From positions 12,028,001 through 12,092,000 of the forward strand of contig CP075492.1 in the NCBI GenBank assembly GCA_021613535.1: a DNA stretch of 64,000 bases, in the 5' to 3' direction. The stretch's first letter is position 1, and every line of letters starts with the position of its first letter. Below the pieces are notes generated by a model, which saw nothing but the letters and a program-made list of their open reading frames with translations, made no database searches and had not been told where the DNA came from. The DNA is from Adineta vaga. Its lineage: Eukaryota; Rotifera. Positions 1 to 11,435 of this stretch are shown here, in pieces. A program made the position numbers and the translations under genes.

Positions 1-1
1 A

Positions 2-1836
2 CAATTACATAACAAACAATACAGTAATCAATCGACTAGCCAACCATTTATTGTCTATCATGGACAAGGTTTATCCAAAGTGACTTTTGAACAGATGTCA
101 AAATCTATAAGTACTGTCATGTCATTTAATAGTTTTCTAATCACCAATACGAATATCGAAAAGTCTCGTACATTCGCTGAAAATGCTGTGAATGCTTCCG
201 ATTTAATAGGAATTATTTTCATTATACACATTGATTCAACTCAATCAACAACATCATTTGTTTCGATTCGTGACGTCAGTTATTCTCAGGAAGAAAATGA
301 GATTCTCTTTTCTTTACATACAATCTTTCATATAGATAGTATTAAATCAGTCGATGATAATAATCGCCTCTATGAAGTGAATTTAACACTTGTCAATGAT
401 AAGAATAAAGAATTATATGATTTTACCGATAAAATCAGACAGGAAACGTTTTCGAACAATGAAGGCTGGCATCGGTTAAGTTTAGTTTTAATCAAAATGA
501 ATCGATTAGAACAAGCCGAAGAAATTTATAATAATCGACTCAACCAAATAGCAAATCAAAATGAAGAAGCATATATTTATATACAATTAGGTTGGATTAA
601 AGAAAAACAAGAGAAATATTTGGAAGCAATTCAATGGTATAACAAATCAGTTATGATTTATCGAAAAATTCTACCATTTCATCATCTTACTTTAATTAAT
701 TTATACAAATGGATTGCCAGTATATATTATAACATAAGTGAGTATTCGAAAGCACTTCAATTGTATGAAGAAACTCTTCAAATTCAACAAATAACATTAC
801 CATCGAATCATATTGATTTGGCTGATATTTACAATCACATCGGTAATATACATTACAATATGAAGAACTATTCGAAAGCACTTTTATCTCATGAAAAAGC
901 TCGTACAATTCGAAAACAATCACTATTTGCTACTCATTCAGATTTAATCTTGTCTTATAATAATATTGGTATTGTGTATTTCAGTATGGGTAATTATTCT
1001 CAAGCACTTGTATATCATCACAAAAGTCTTGTAATTCAACAACAAAAGTTTCCTCTTGATCAATTCAGTCTCAGTAAATCATACGATACTATTGGAAATA
1101 TACATTATACGATGAATGATTATAAACAAGCACTTGAATTTTATGAGAAAGCTCTCGAAATTCGTGAACAATCACTTTCTTCGACTCATCTCGATCTAGC
1201 AAAGTCATATAACAATATTGGTGATGCATACGAGAGTATGAATCATTATTCGGAAGCACTTCTATCATATGAAAAAGCTCTGACAATTCAACGCCAATCA
1301 CTTTCTTCCAGCCATGAAGATCTGTCGAAATCCTACTATGATATTGGTCATGTGCTACATAAAATGGGTGATTATTTACAAGCACTTTCATCTTATAGCA
1401 AAGCGCTTAAAATTCAACAACAACTACTTCCTTTTAATCATCCTGATTTAATTACAACTTACGAGAACATTAGCATGTGTACTATAGTTTAAAAGATTAT
1501 CCAAAAGCACTTTCGTTATATGAAAAAGTTCTGAAAATTCAACAACAAATATCATCTTGTAATCAAGTTGATTTAAGCCATTCTTACGTAAATATTGGTA
1601 ATACACAAGTCAAAATGGCTGATCATTCGAAAGCACTTTCATCATACAGAAAAGCTTTTCAAATTCGAAAACAATCACCTTATACAAATCGTTCTCATTC
1701 TATTGTCATCTGTAATAACGTGGAGCATATGGAAGGCAGTACAAATGATCATTAAGAAAAATGTTCGTTCTATGAACGTGCTCTATCGACTCGACGACGT
1801 CAACTACAATTAGATTTATCCAATCCATGCAAATAG
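2..1836 (+). pseudogene. ART-TPR fusion gene, decayed, 5' end outside window
   Basis: The open frame enters from the left edge. Residues before the first ATG at 80 belong to an ADP-ribosyltransferase (ART) domain: VYHGQGLS near 50-73 matches the usual VYRGQGLS motif, followed by an FLxTxTN-like strand and a QEENEIL segment matching the ExE motif. About nine 42-residue (126-bp) TPRs of the kinesin-light-chain type follow, with YxNIGxxYxxMxxYSxAL cores. The gene is broken. One base is missing around 1475-1477, so frame 2 stops at 1490-1492 while the TPRs continue in frame 1. An in-frame TAA lies at 1753-1755, and repeat remnants (FYERALSTRR) continue to a TAG at 1834-1836. The arginine of the R-S-E triad is His, and the Ser motif is degenerate. 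ART-TPR fusions are abundant in bdelloids. A sequencing error could explain one lesion, but not all of them. Confidence 0.85.
722..1740 (+). repeat. 126-bp tandem coding repeats (TPR units)
   Basis: Eight to nine direct 126-bp units, one per 42-residue kinesin-light-chain-type TPR. Units share cores such as the TAT-TCG-AAA-GCA-CTT stretch. Such internal repetition favours unequal exchange and can cause indels. Confidence 0.8.
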
Positions 1837-2321
1837 AGAATTAACATAGAGGGCATTAATCTTGTGGTTTTTACATATTAAAAAGTAAAAATTTCGAACT
1901 CAACATTTTAATATAGAACACAGAAGATATGATTAGTGTGTATTGTAGACGAAGAGTTGGTAATATCATGAAGATATAGTTCCTAAGATAAGAATAAGAA
2001 GAATTTTTATTATTGATACGACTGAAACATATTATATTTGTTCATTCCATAAAAACAAAACGATTAACATATGTATATATATATATATAGACACAAGGCA
2101 AGTGTAAAAAGGCACTTCATTTAGCAATAAAAACTTAAAGTTAATGTAAGAAAAAAAATGCTTATACAAAATTGACGGAAGACAAAAGAGTAATGCATCT
2201 GACAAACAAATATCTACGTAATTCGTTGCAAGAATGATTAAATATGGAAGACAAAAAACATCATATGAGATAACATTCTACCCAAATATAATTATATACA
2301 GAAAAAAACAAAACGGTTTGA
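1837..2321. other. gene-free stretch
   Basis: No coding signal was seen. The stretch is AT-rich and carries a short TA dinucleotide run at about 2070-2089. Confidence 0.6.
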
Positions 2322-3371
2322 TTATTGATTCAATTTGGACACTTCAATTTCTTCACGAATAGCTTCTTCATAGTCACGCAACTTTCGTCCATCTTTAATA
2401 TGAGCATAATTAGCCACAAGACAACAAAGGAAATGAATCTGAAAATCAGAAACTATTAATCAATCATTTCACTAATCAAAACTTTCTTACCAAACCCATC
2501 ACAACAAAAATTGAACCTCCTAAACCAGCCCAAAATCGCGGTGCATGTTCCGTCTAGAGTAAAACAAACAACAGATAAATAGAAACTATCGATTTATATT
2601 CTTGTTTCTTACTAGTGTACATAATTCATTAAATTTTTGTTGGCAAACTTTCAGATCAGGTTTTTCCCTTGGTACAGGAATTCCATAAGTTCCAGGTGTT
2701 AAACAAGCAATTGGTGAAGCTGAATTTGGTTGACCAGACGCTGTCGGCATTGCCCAAGTTTCGACACAACGAGCTTTCAAAATATATAAACCAATACATG
2801 GTACCACCATAGTAATCATTACAATTAACCATATAAGTAATATCATATAGACAATAAATGTAAACTAGAAAGAAATGAGTATGATGCTTTCGAAATTTTT
2901 ATAATTTGATCAACTCTCTGCTTAAAAAATCTCAAATTTTTCCAATGAACTACTCGATATTCCGTATTCTCATAGATGAATACATTTTACTTACAAATCC
3001 TGTTATAATTCGACCACCAAGTCGAGAACGAAAACCAGTATACACTTGATGGCGAGTAGCACCTGTCGCTAATGAACCAACAATAAGTAATATAAGTGCA
3101 AAAGTACCCATAATTGCCATAATAAAAATGACACTTAAACGTAATATACGAATCCTATACAAAGATAAACTATCATTTCAAAATTTTCAAATAAATCTAT
3201 ATTCATACCATTCAAAATCAATATATTCAAATTGAAAAACGTTATTAATTTGTTCAATTGAGACTCGTATTGGATAATAAAGACAACCACAAAATATTCC
3301 TGTACCTGTTAACGTTAAAACAAATGCCAATAATGATGCAAACGGACAACTTCCACAACAACGAAGAAAAC
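2322..3371 (-). CDS. PLP/M6-family tetraspan proteolipid protein
   Basis: Five minus-strand exons (about 3371-3209, 3153-2995, 2864-2613, 2553-2491, 2438-2322) join in frame. They encode a protein of the myelin proteolipid/M6 family, four-TM plasma-membrane proteins of neurons and other cells. Visible are a Cys-rich start CCGSCPFASLLAFVLTLTG (TM1, like the CxxCPYASLIA of M6), TM2 FIMAIMGTFALILLIVGSL, a cytoplasmic loop, TM3 ILLIWLIVMITMVVPCIGL, an extracellular loop with paired cysteines, and TM4 ending IHFLCCLVANYAHIKDG, close to the family's IHFLMILSSNWAYLKD. The coding start is unresolved: the 3371 exon begins with the last two bases of a codon, so a short upstream exon of ATG plus one base, as in vertebrate PLP1, is expected within 3374-3790. 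The gene is head-to-head with the SPIN90-like gene. Confidence 0.8.
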
Positions 3372-3794
3372 CTATGTAAACAAAGTTCGAATGACAACGA
3401 AAACAAATTACACAATCAACAAACTATTTTCTTCATATCTCATATCCGACATTGTCCGATCAGACCAAAGTTCTCGACTTCGATCAGCAAATCGACTGAT
3501 ATCACCTGTAGAAAGCAAAAAAAAATGTTCAATTTGTTTAGTAACTTTTCAACAACATACGATCATGAACAACCATATCGACAAGGTGCAAATGTTTACG
3601 ATAGACGTAACACGAACCGTACGGCCGAAATGTTGACAGACAGACCAGCTCAGAGCAGACTGAATAAATAAGCAAACAAAGAATTTCATTGCTGTATGAG
3701 CCGAACCAATGAAATTTTTTCTTCGTCATAAAACAACGACGACTCCTTTCGAAGTAAAAGAAGAAAAAAAACAGATTAGAAACTTTTCTAAACA
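3372..3794. promoter_or_regulatory. divergent intergenic/promoter region
   Basis: This is the shared 5' region between the minus-strand PLP/M6 gene and the plus-strand SPIN90-like gene. It should hold the missing first exon of the PLP/M6 gene and both promoters. No specific promoter element was identified. Confidence 0.4.
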
Positions 3795-5427
3795 ATGAAT
3801 AATGATGAAATTGTTTCGGATATTATTTCATTAATTCATTCTAATACACAATCAAATTATGTGATTTGTTCAAAAGTTTCATCAAAAATCTTTACCTATT
3901 TATCACAATTACAATTTCATGAGAACCAATGGAATGAATTGATTACAGCAGTTGAAGTAATAAAAATTCAATTCAATCTCCTATGTTTATTTTCTTTGTC
4001 TAGCATTTCGATGAAAATATTGATCATCCGGATCTACAAGAATTTCAACAATTAATTTCGACAATTAGTAACTGTTCAAATGATTGTGAAGAACGAAATT
4101 ATACTTTGGGACGAGATAGAAATACACTTATTGATTCAATTTATCATTTACGAGATTTATTAGTAAGAGAAAAATATTTTCTATCTTTTCGAATTACTCA
4201 TTTTGATTATTGTAGAAATCACATGTTGATCTTCATTGTTTCTTACTAGCAAAATTAATCAAACAACAAGATATACGATTACATTTAATTGATCTTATGA
4301 ATTTAACTGGAATGGTAAGTATGAGTCATAGGAAACTATAGGAAAACAAAATGTTTACTTTATTTAGAATGTTGGCAATGATATTCATGGTATTCTTTGT
4401 GATATCGTTTATCTTCTATGTCAAATCGATCCAACATTTACTACGACAAATGTAATTGATCACCCGATTGTGTTGAATTCTATACGAATTATTCAAACAA
4501 ATATAAATCAGATTTGTTCAAAAGGTGGTTAGAGATATGCTTTGCGTATGTAGCTGCTCTATTATAATGAGAGAAAAAAGCGGAGATCTTCTCGAGATTG
4601 AAAAAAAAGGAAAAAAAGACACTGACTTTTATGAAATTTGTGTTTTTTGTTATTTAGATAACAATACGAAATCAACGGTATTATCTGCTTTAAATCTTTT
4701 ATCAAAACTTCTTTCCACGAATGAACATTTTCCAGTACATACAAATAGTAATTAAGATAATTTTCTTTTGAAATTAATAGGATCTCTTTAAAAATTCTAG
4801 GTGAACTGGTGGATCATGAGTTTTTGAAATCAATATTTGAATTAATTGAAAATAATCATGATGATGAAGAATTAATTTCTGCATCGATGAAATTTTTATT
4901 ATCATTTAATTTACGTTTTGATTATCCACATGAAAATCCCATTGTACAAACATTATTAAGTATAAATGACGAAATATCTTCGAGAGAATTAATCGAACGA
5001 TTAATTTTATTATTCAATCGAAGTAGTAAGTAGATGTTCTCAAGATGAATATATTTTCATTCATTTTCATTCTTCAGTTGATCCAACTGAACATAAAACA
5101 ATCAATTCTATAATTAAATTCTTCGCCGATTTACTCGATGATCAAAGTCGTACAAATGATATCGTCCTATCCGATGCCAATCGACGTTTAATTATTGAAA
5201 TCATTAGTAGAGAATTATCTAATCGTTCATGTACTGATGAGAGTACAACAGGATATCTTTCACTTTTAGAATTATTACTTCGAGGTCAAACGATCACATC
5301 GGATACGTGTACACGTATTGATGAACTTCAAACAACTTTTCGATTGTATTTGTCTTGTGAAACTTGTTTGAATGAAAATCGTTTTATTATCGATGAAATC
5401 ATTCGACAACATCAATACTTATCATAG
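3795..5427 (+). CDS. SPIN90/Dip1-like Arp2/3 regulator (NCKIPSD leucine-rich domain)
   Basis: Seven exons (the first 3795-3956, the second from 4004) give about 420 residues. The C-terminal two thirds align with the leucine-rich domain of NCKIPSD/SPIN90 and fungal Ldb17/Dip1: LSALNLLSKLLS, then MKFLLSFNLRFDYPHENPIV, then LIERLILLFNRS, then SIIKFFADLLDD, then LIIEIISRELSN and YLSLLELLLR. Family members activate Arp2/3 complex to make linear seed actin filaments. The ATG at 3795 opens directly into the helical domain. No SH3 domain or proline-rich region is encoded, unlike vertebrate SPIN90 (about 720 aa), so the architecture resembles yeast Dip1. The stop at 5425-5427 is only 62 bp before the next ATG. 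Confidence 0.75.
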
Positions 5428-5440
5428 AATGAATTATTTT

Positions 5441-5452
5441 CTTAAATTTCAG
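5441..5452 (+). promoter_or_regulatory. splice-acceptor-like site between SPIN90-like and PSMD11 genes
   Basis: A pyrimidine-rich run ending in TTTCAG lies 24 nt after one stop codon and 37 nt before the next ATG. It looks like an acceptor for a 5' leader or for spliced-leader trans-splicing of a downstream operon gene. Confidence 0.45.
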
Positions 5453-5489
5453 ATTAAATTTTCTTTTCTCATTATCATCATCATCATCA

Positions 5490-7295
5490 ATGCCGGAATT
5501 AACAACAGATGAAAAACCGAAATCTTCGGAACAAATCGATTTAGATGAAGCTGAAAATGCTTTAACTGGAAAAGATTATAAAACAGCAAGAGAATTGTTA
5601 GAAAAATTGGGTAATAACATAAGGACTTGAATGTATTCATTTTATTTTCTATATTTGTTCTATAGTTAAATTAGAAGCAAAACCTGACGATGAAGAATCC
5701 ACACGTATTAAAGAAACGGCCATACTTACACTCGGAAAAGTTTTCAAGGAAACAAAAGATGCGAAATGTATAAAACAAAATGTTTGTTTTCTGAATTCTA
5801 TAATCATTTTTCTTTCGTAGCTTTAGCAACATTGATCAAAACAACTCGTCCATTTCTTGGTCTTGTTAGTAAAGCTAAAGCAGCAAAACTTGTTCGAACT
5901 TTAGTTGATCTTTTTCTTGATATGGAAGCTGGTACTGGTGAAGAAGTACATTCATACATCTTACGTATTTTTGTTTTACGATTTGATTATTTTAGGTTAC
6001 ATTATGTCAAGAAAATATCGAATGGGCTAAAAATGAAAATCGAACATTTCTTCGACAAGATCTTGAAGTATACTAATTTGTTTTTTTCAAAACAAAATCT
6101 TTTATTCTTTGTTTTCTTTCGTTTGTTTAGGCACGTTTAGTTGCTTTATATTATGATACAAAAAGGTATACTGAAGCATTAACACTTGGTTCTCAATTAT
6201 TGAAAGAATTGAAAAAACTTGATGATAAACAACTACTTGTTGAAGTTCAATTACTGGAAAGTAAAACTTATTTTGCTTTAAGTAATACTCAAAAAGCAAG
6301 GTAAGATATTGTCTTGACGAAAAATAATGAATACTTGAAACTCTTGTTTTGAATAGAGCTGCTTTAACATCGGCAAGAACAACAGCAAATGGTATTTATA
6401 CACCACCAAAACTTCAAGCTAGTCTTGATTTACAATCAGGTAAATTTCATTTATCTTTTCTAGAGAAAATTATCAATGGATTTTTTGAATTTTAAAGGCA
6501 TTCTTCATGCAGCTGAAGATAAAGATTTTAAAACGGCATTTTCATATTTTTATGAAGCATTCGAAGGTTATGATCAAATCAATAATAATAAAGGTGTTAT
6601 TGCTTTGAAATATATGTTATTATCAAAAGTAATGATGAATTTGTAAGTATTTATTCGTTTAAGTTTAATTCTTCTTAAATATGTTTGTGTGTTGTAAATA
6701 TTAGACCTGATGATGTCAATGCGTTAATGTCGGTAAAATTAGCATTGAAATATAGTGGTCGAGATGTTGAAGCAATGAAAGCAGTTGCACAAGCAAGTAA
6801 AAAACGATCATTAGCTGATTTTCAACAGGTGAGAAATTGAAAATTTTGAGTTTTGTAAATAAAATTTCCTTTATTCGTAGGCATTGGAAGATTATCGAAG
6901 TGAATTATCGGAAGATCCAGTTATTCATTCGCATTTGGGTACATTGTATGACAATTTACTTGAACAAAATCTTAGTCGTCTTCTCGAACCATTTTCGAAT
7001 GTTCAAATTGATCATATTGCACGTTTGATTAATTTACCTCAAGTAAATCTTAGTTTTGTCTCTTTTTTCTTTCAAAATGAATACAAATATATACGTTTAG
7101 GATGTTGTGGAAAAGAAACTTTCACAAATGATTTTAGACAAAAAATTGAGTGGTATTCTTGATCAAGGTTCATCAAATATCGTTATTTTCGATGAACCAC
7201 CAACGGATACTCAATATCAAGATGCTTTGGTTATTATTCAAAATATGTCCAAAGTAGTTGATACACTTTTTAGTAAAACCAAGAAACTTTCTTAG
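5490..7295 (+). CDS. PSMD11: 26S proteasome non-ATPase regulatory subunit 11 (Rpn6)
   Basis: About nine exons encode roughly 425 residues that are collinear with animal PSMD11/Rpn6, the lid subunit that clamps lid to base and core particle. After an acidic start ([11 protein letters not shown]), family signatures are visible: [74 protein letters not shown], the TPR-like solenoid with [13 protein letters not shown], and the PCI domain with [17 protein letters not shown] and [20 protein letters not shown]. It ends [12 protein letters not shown] plus a basic tail. Introns are 45-70 bp, and no damage was seen. The start was chosen because it gives a normal family N-terminus just after an acceptor-like TTTCAG. 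Confidence 0.95.
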
Positions 7296-7882
7296 ACGTT
7301 TTTTTCTTCTTCATTCTTTTCAATGTTTATTTTCTTTCTTCTGTTAAATTCTTGTTCACATTCAAACATGAACTAAAAACAAACTAATTCTTTCTTTTTG
7401 CTCTTGTTAACTTCAAAGAAAAACAAGAAAATAAACATGATAACCTTTTAAATGTCATATCTTCTTACAAGTTATTTTTATATGATCCATCTGAATACTG
7501 ACGAAAAGGATGTTCATGATCGAACGTACTCTTTGATTATATTAACAGTTCTCGTTCTTAGTAAATTTATGTTAGTCAGTAGAATATTCTTTTCTATTCT
7601 ATATTCCAAATATTAATTGTCATACTCTTTCACGTCTGCATTACAGGTTGTATCAAATCATAGAATTAGAAAAGTACAGTAACGTCGAAATTTATCGTTC
7701 GGAAAGAATTGATTGGATAACTGCTCACATTTATATGGGTAATCGGCACCTGATTATATTCTCATATGAATCTAAATATCAACATGACAATACAAAATCA
7801 GATAGTATTGTGTCATACCTACAGTTAAAATTTTTATGAATATTCGATAGACACGAAAAAAAAAGCTGTCGACATAGAAAAT
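7296..7882. other. gene-free stretch
   Basis: This is intergenic sequence. The open frame near 7648-7839 has no recognisable motif and I do not call it. Confidence 0.5.
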
Positions 7883-8534
7883 ATGTTGATAATCATCAGT
7901 CTTTTCATTCTCACAGCATCAATTGCCTGTGAACGTGCAACGCCTCCTCCTTACCCAATATGGCCAACTGGTTTCAAGTAAAATTCTTCGTACTGAAAGT
8001 GAAATATATTCGTTCATTCTTTTTTTTCGTAGAACGGAAGCTACAATCGTTGCTTTTGATGAAGATAATCAACCACATTCACATCGTAGCGTGTTTTATT
8101 ATTCATATACTAATCAAACAAGTAGCGGACGTTTACATGGACAAGAACGACATGATCATTTTGGTTATTGCTATGGTTGGGCTTTGAATCAACCAAGTTG
8201 CACAATCTTAATTACTGATAATGTTTATGTTGTTGCTCGTAATCTTTGTTGTTTGGCTATGCCAGGAAATTTTGGTGTGCCTATTAATTGGCTTAAAGGT
8301 GCCACATGGCTCGGAATTGAACAGATCCATGGTCGAACAGTTGATCATTGGTATTCATATGAACATGAATATTGGAGTGAAGTAGATGAACGAAATGATG
8401 GCGTACGATATTCGGGACCAAATTTTAAAACACCACGACAATTTACTGATTATGACGTTTGGCAACTTGGTCCACAAGATCCACGTCTTTTTGATTTACC
8501 AAAAAATGTTGATTGTAGTCAACCTTGCCCATAA
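7883..8534 (+). CDS. secreted protein, possibly ependymin-related
   Basis: There are two exons. The first runs 7883 to about 7977 and encodes a signal peptide (MLIISLFILTASIAC) and a proline-rich mature start; a roughly 55-bp intron follows, then one long exon to the stop at 8532-8534. The total is about 198 residues. The mature part has FYYSYTNQTSSGR, several cysteines including a CC pair, WLKGATWLGIEQIHG, and a C-terminal FTDYDVWQLGPQDPRLFDLP. This layout (a secreted beta-rich protein with a GPQDxxLFxLP-type end) recalls eukaryotic ependymin-related secreted proteins. That assignment is a pattern impression, not a firm one. A polyadenylation-like AATAAA lies just after the stop. Confidence 0.65.
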
Positions 8535-9127
8535 ATAAAGAATATCTCAAATAAAAAGAAGGATCCACATTCATAAAAAAATAGTTTCCAATATTTCTTT
8601 TCTTCGTTCGACTATGATAAATTCGAGTTGATATTTATATCTTGTTTATTTTATCAGATTAAAAGCGCTCAGTAATGTATTCGTCTATCCATAAATAATA
8701 GGGTAATATAAATGACCTGTTAACGATTTATATGAAGAAAGCAGGTACTCTTTAATTCATAAGATATTTATAGATTTGACATAGTATACGTCTTAGATCA
8801 ATCGAATTCAATAATAAATTAAAAAAATACTACAGATATTTATTTATCATTCTTACTACTACGAAGTTTTAGTCATTGTATTCATTTGTATATTGGACAT
8901 AGGACATAATATTTTCAAATGGTATTGCTTAAGTACATCAGGGAGAGCTGTTTCCAGGTCAAGGAAATTGAGACAAATAATTTGTTGAATGTTTATAAAA
9001 AAACGAAACTTGTTTCATCTTGTGACATTTTCTATTCATCTGTCTAAAATGATGATTTTCCTTTCTACTAATCATTTCAGGTATATAAGAAGTCGCACCG
9101 ATCATTTCTAATTAGATTCTTTATAAT
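8535..9127. other. gene-free stretch
   Basis: 3' flank of the secreted-protein gene and 5' flank of the broken GPCR gene. AT-rich; nothing else was recognised. Confidence 0.5.
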
Positions 9128-10192
9128 ATGGATTCCGTATTCGATAACAGTAGTACAATAATTCCACCGACCATTTTCGATATTTCATTGAGTCGAAAGA
9201 TTACATTCAGTTTTCTTGTCACTCTAATCATTCCATCGATTGTTTGTTCAGTGTTTATTATCTATCATGTTATTCGAAAGAAAGAAATACGATATCGTTT
9301 GTATAATCATACGATTCTTTGTATTTTTTTTCTTAATCTATTTCAAGTAAGAGAATTTTTATCGAAAAAGATTTCTTTTAATATGGAATGTTCTTTAAGG
9401 CAATTTTGGATTTACCTATGACGATTGCATTTCTTTATCAAGGTCAAGTAGCTATTCCTACCGATCCATTTTGTAAATATTGGTTCATTGCTTTATTTGT
9501 TCACTTCAATTAAATGCATTTCTTTCCATTGAACTTTATCTACTCATTTTTCATGATCGAATTTTAAAAAAGTAAATCAAATTGAAATTTTTAATTTAAC
9601 TAATTGATATTATTTAGATATCAAATCATCTTACATTATATTCCAATGATTATCTTAGTTATTTATCCAATTCCATATTCATTCTCATTTCTCATGTTTT
9701 ATCCATGTGAAAATCAATTTAATTATTATGCTGTTGTATGTGGAGCAGCATGTTATACTTAACAACCAATTCTTGGCATTGCCAATTGGATTTTTAGTAT
9801 CATGCACCATTAATTATTATTGTTCTTCTAAATCTTTTTCTTATTCTTCGTGTTATACAACAGAAAAATATTTGGAAAAAAATAGTCGAATGCTCATGCA
9901 ACTTTTATCCATAACTGGTGTTCAATGCATTGGATGGTTACCTTTAAGTATTATATCAGTTATTGATGTTATTCAACCAATTCTACTTCTAATGGAACTA
10001 CATTAGAATTGGCTACTAATTGGTTGTATCTATTTACCTGTTCTATGTTCACCAATAACAACGATTATTGCTGTACCGGAATTAAGAGATGAAATTTGTA
10101 CATGGTTTCAACGACAAGATACACGAACTCATCCACTAATGACAGTACCAAATATGTTCGAAACTAAACAACAAACATCAATGATGAATTGA
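9128..10192 (+). pseudogene. rhodopsin-like GPCR pseudogene
   Basis: The remains of a seven-TM receptor of the type common in bdelloids are spread over all three frames. TM1 is at 9128-9350 (ITFSFLVTLIIPSIVCSVFIIYHV), TM2 with an intron near 9350-9400, and TM2-3 continues to the DPFC cysteine near 9470. A frame change near 9505 leads into LSIELYLLIFHDRILKK, the TM3 end, where Leu replaces the Arg of the DRY-like motif. After an intron, TM4 and the second loop follow (IILVIYPIPY, YYAVVCGAACY). Stops and a shift follow before TM5 (LLNLFLILRVIQQK). Another shift leads to TM6 (LLSITGVQCIGWLPLS), and another near 10000 to TM7 and a tail (CIYLPVLCSPITTIIAVPE) ending with TGA at 10190-10192. At least four frame changes mean it cannot make a full receptor. 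Confidence 0.8.
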
Positions 10193-10370
10193 CAAATATT
10201 TAATCTGAATATTGTTTTGTTAATGTAAACATTATATCATTGAATTATTGAATAAAAAGAAGTGTTTGCTAATAACATGAATATAGATCATTATTCGTCT
10301 ATATCATAACAACGTAAAGACCTGATTATAATTGATGATACATATTTATTTGAACTGATATGAAAATCTT

Positions 10371-11435
10371 TTACAAAATGTGTGATGGTTTATATTTTTC
10401 TTCAACAATACTTGCATTTACTGTTAAATGTCTTAATTCTGATCGGCGATATTGTTGTTGTCGTCGTCGTCGATCATTATAGAAACAACTTATTGATCTT
10501 TTGAGTGCTTTAATACATTGATATCGGAATATATCTGATGAATAAATATAGACGAGAAAACTTGTATAATTACTCCAGAAAAGTAAATAGAAAATCTGAT
10601 TGGCAAGATTTTCTTTTGCTTGAAATAAGATTGATTTATTCATATCTACAGTAATTAGTAAATAACAATTGAAGATGGCAAATGGAAGTGAAGCAAAACT
10701 TGATTTGATAGTTTGAAGAATAAGCATTAATGTTAACTGATGATTTATTTGTCGAATACGAGTTGAATGTGTTGATGTTCGTTTGCGAAGACTACGAGCA
10801 TTTACACATGTCAAAATTCCAAAATAGATCATTATCAATGGAGGAAGAAATCCATTAAAAATACATGTATAAATGATTTGAATTAAAAGACAGGAGATTT
10901 GTTGCGATGAACTTGAACAAATCAATTGTTCATTATGTGAGAAATGATTCATACGAGTGGAACAAAAAAGAACAGGAACAGCGAAACTAAACCAAAAGAT
11001 AATTGTAAAGAAAATACATCGTAATGCAATTGATCGTGTACTAAGTTTCCATCGTGTTGTTTTCCTTGAACTAAGAACATATCGATCGATACCAGCTATT
11101 GTCGTTAATGTTGCTGATAGAACAGTAAAGACAAAGACGATATAACTTTTTAATTTACAAAAAAGATTGGAATTTATCGTCCAATCATAATGAAAACCAT
11201 ATTGAAGAATATTTGATAAAGGTCCAAAATTTAAATGAATGAAATCGCAAATCGAAGCAACAAGAAGATAAAGTGAACAAGAACGACAATTATATGTACG
11301 TTGCATAAATGTTAAAACATTCAATATTGTACCACTCAGACAAAGAATATATAGAATAACACCGAAATATTTGGTAAATTGTTGAGAAAGATGATTATAT
11401 TTGAGTGATATGAGATAGTCGGTTTCATTGAGCAT
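10371..11435 (-). CDS. rhodopsin-like G-protein-coupled receptor
   Basis: A single intronless frame of 354 residues with seven hydrophobic segments. TM1 is VILYILCLSGTILNVLTF, TM2 SLYLLVASICDFIHL, and TM3 FVFTVLSATLTTIAGIDRY, which carries the DRY motif followed by a basic loop. TM4 is IFFTIIFWFSFAVPVLF, TM5 FNGFLPPLIMIYFGILTC, TM6 MLILQTIKSSFASLPFAIF and TM7 IFYLLFWSNYTSFLVYIYS. Cysteines at the TM3 start (LFCKL) and in loop 2 (LICSS) can make the usual disulphide. TM7 lacks a clean NPxxY. The tail is basic with an RRRRQQQ run. The ligand is unknown; the class resembles the expanded FMRFamide/peptide-like receptors of rotifers. It is convergent with the broken GPCR gene but not visibly a close copy of it. 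Confidence 0.85.
   Translation of the reverse strand: MLNETDYLISLKYNHLSQQFTKYFGVILYILCLSGTILNVLTFMQRTYNCRSCSLYLLVASICDFIHLNFGPLSNILQYGFHYDWTINSNLFCKLKSYIVFVFTVLSATLTTIAGIDRYVLSSRKTTRWKLSTRSIALRCIFFTIIFWFSFAVPVLFCSTRMNHFSHNEQLICSSSSQQISCLLIQIIYTCIFNGFLPPLIMIYFGILTCVNARSLRKRTSTHSTRIRQINHQLTLMLILQTIKSSFASLPFAIFNCYLLITVDMNKSILFQAKENLANQIFYLLFWSNYTSFLVYIYSSDIFRYQCIKALKRSISCFYNDRRRRQQQYRRSELRHLTVNASIVEEKYKPSHIL

Noticed and set aside
696-1391. Minus-strand frames across the TPR array
   Set aside because: They are antisense shadows produced by the repeated TPR coding sequence.
722-1740. Regular 126-bp repeats as a possible CRISPR or satellite array
   Set aside because: The periodicity is the 42-residue TPR and the units are coding, diverged and without spacers.
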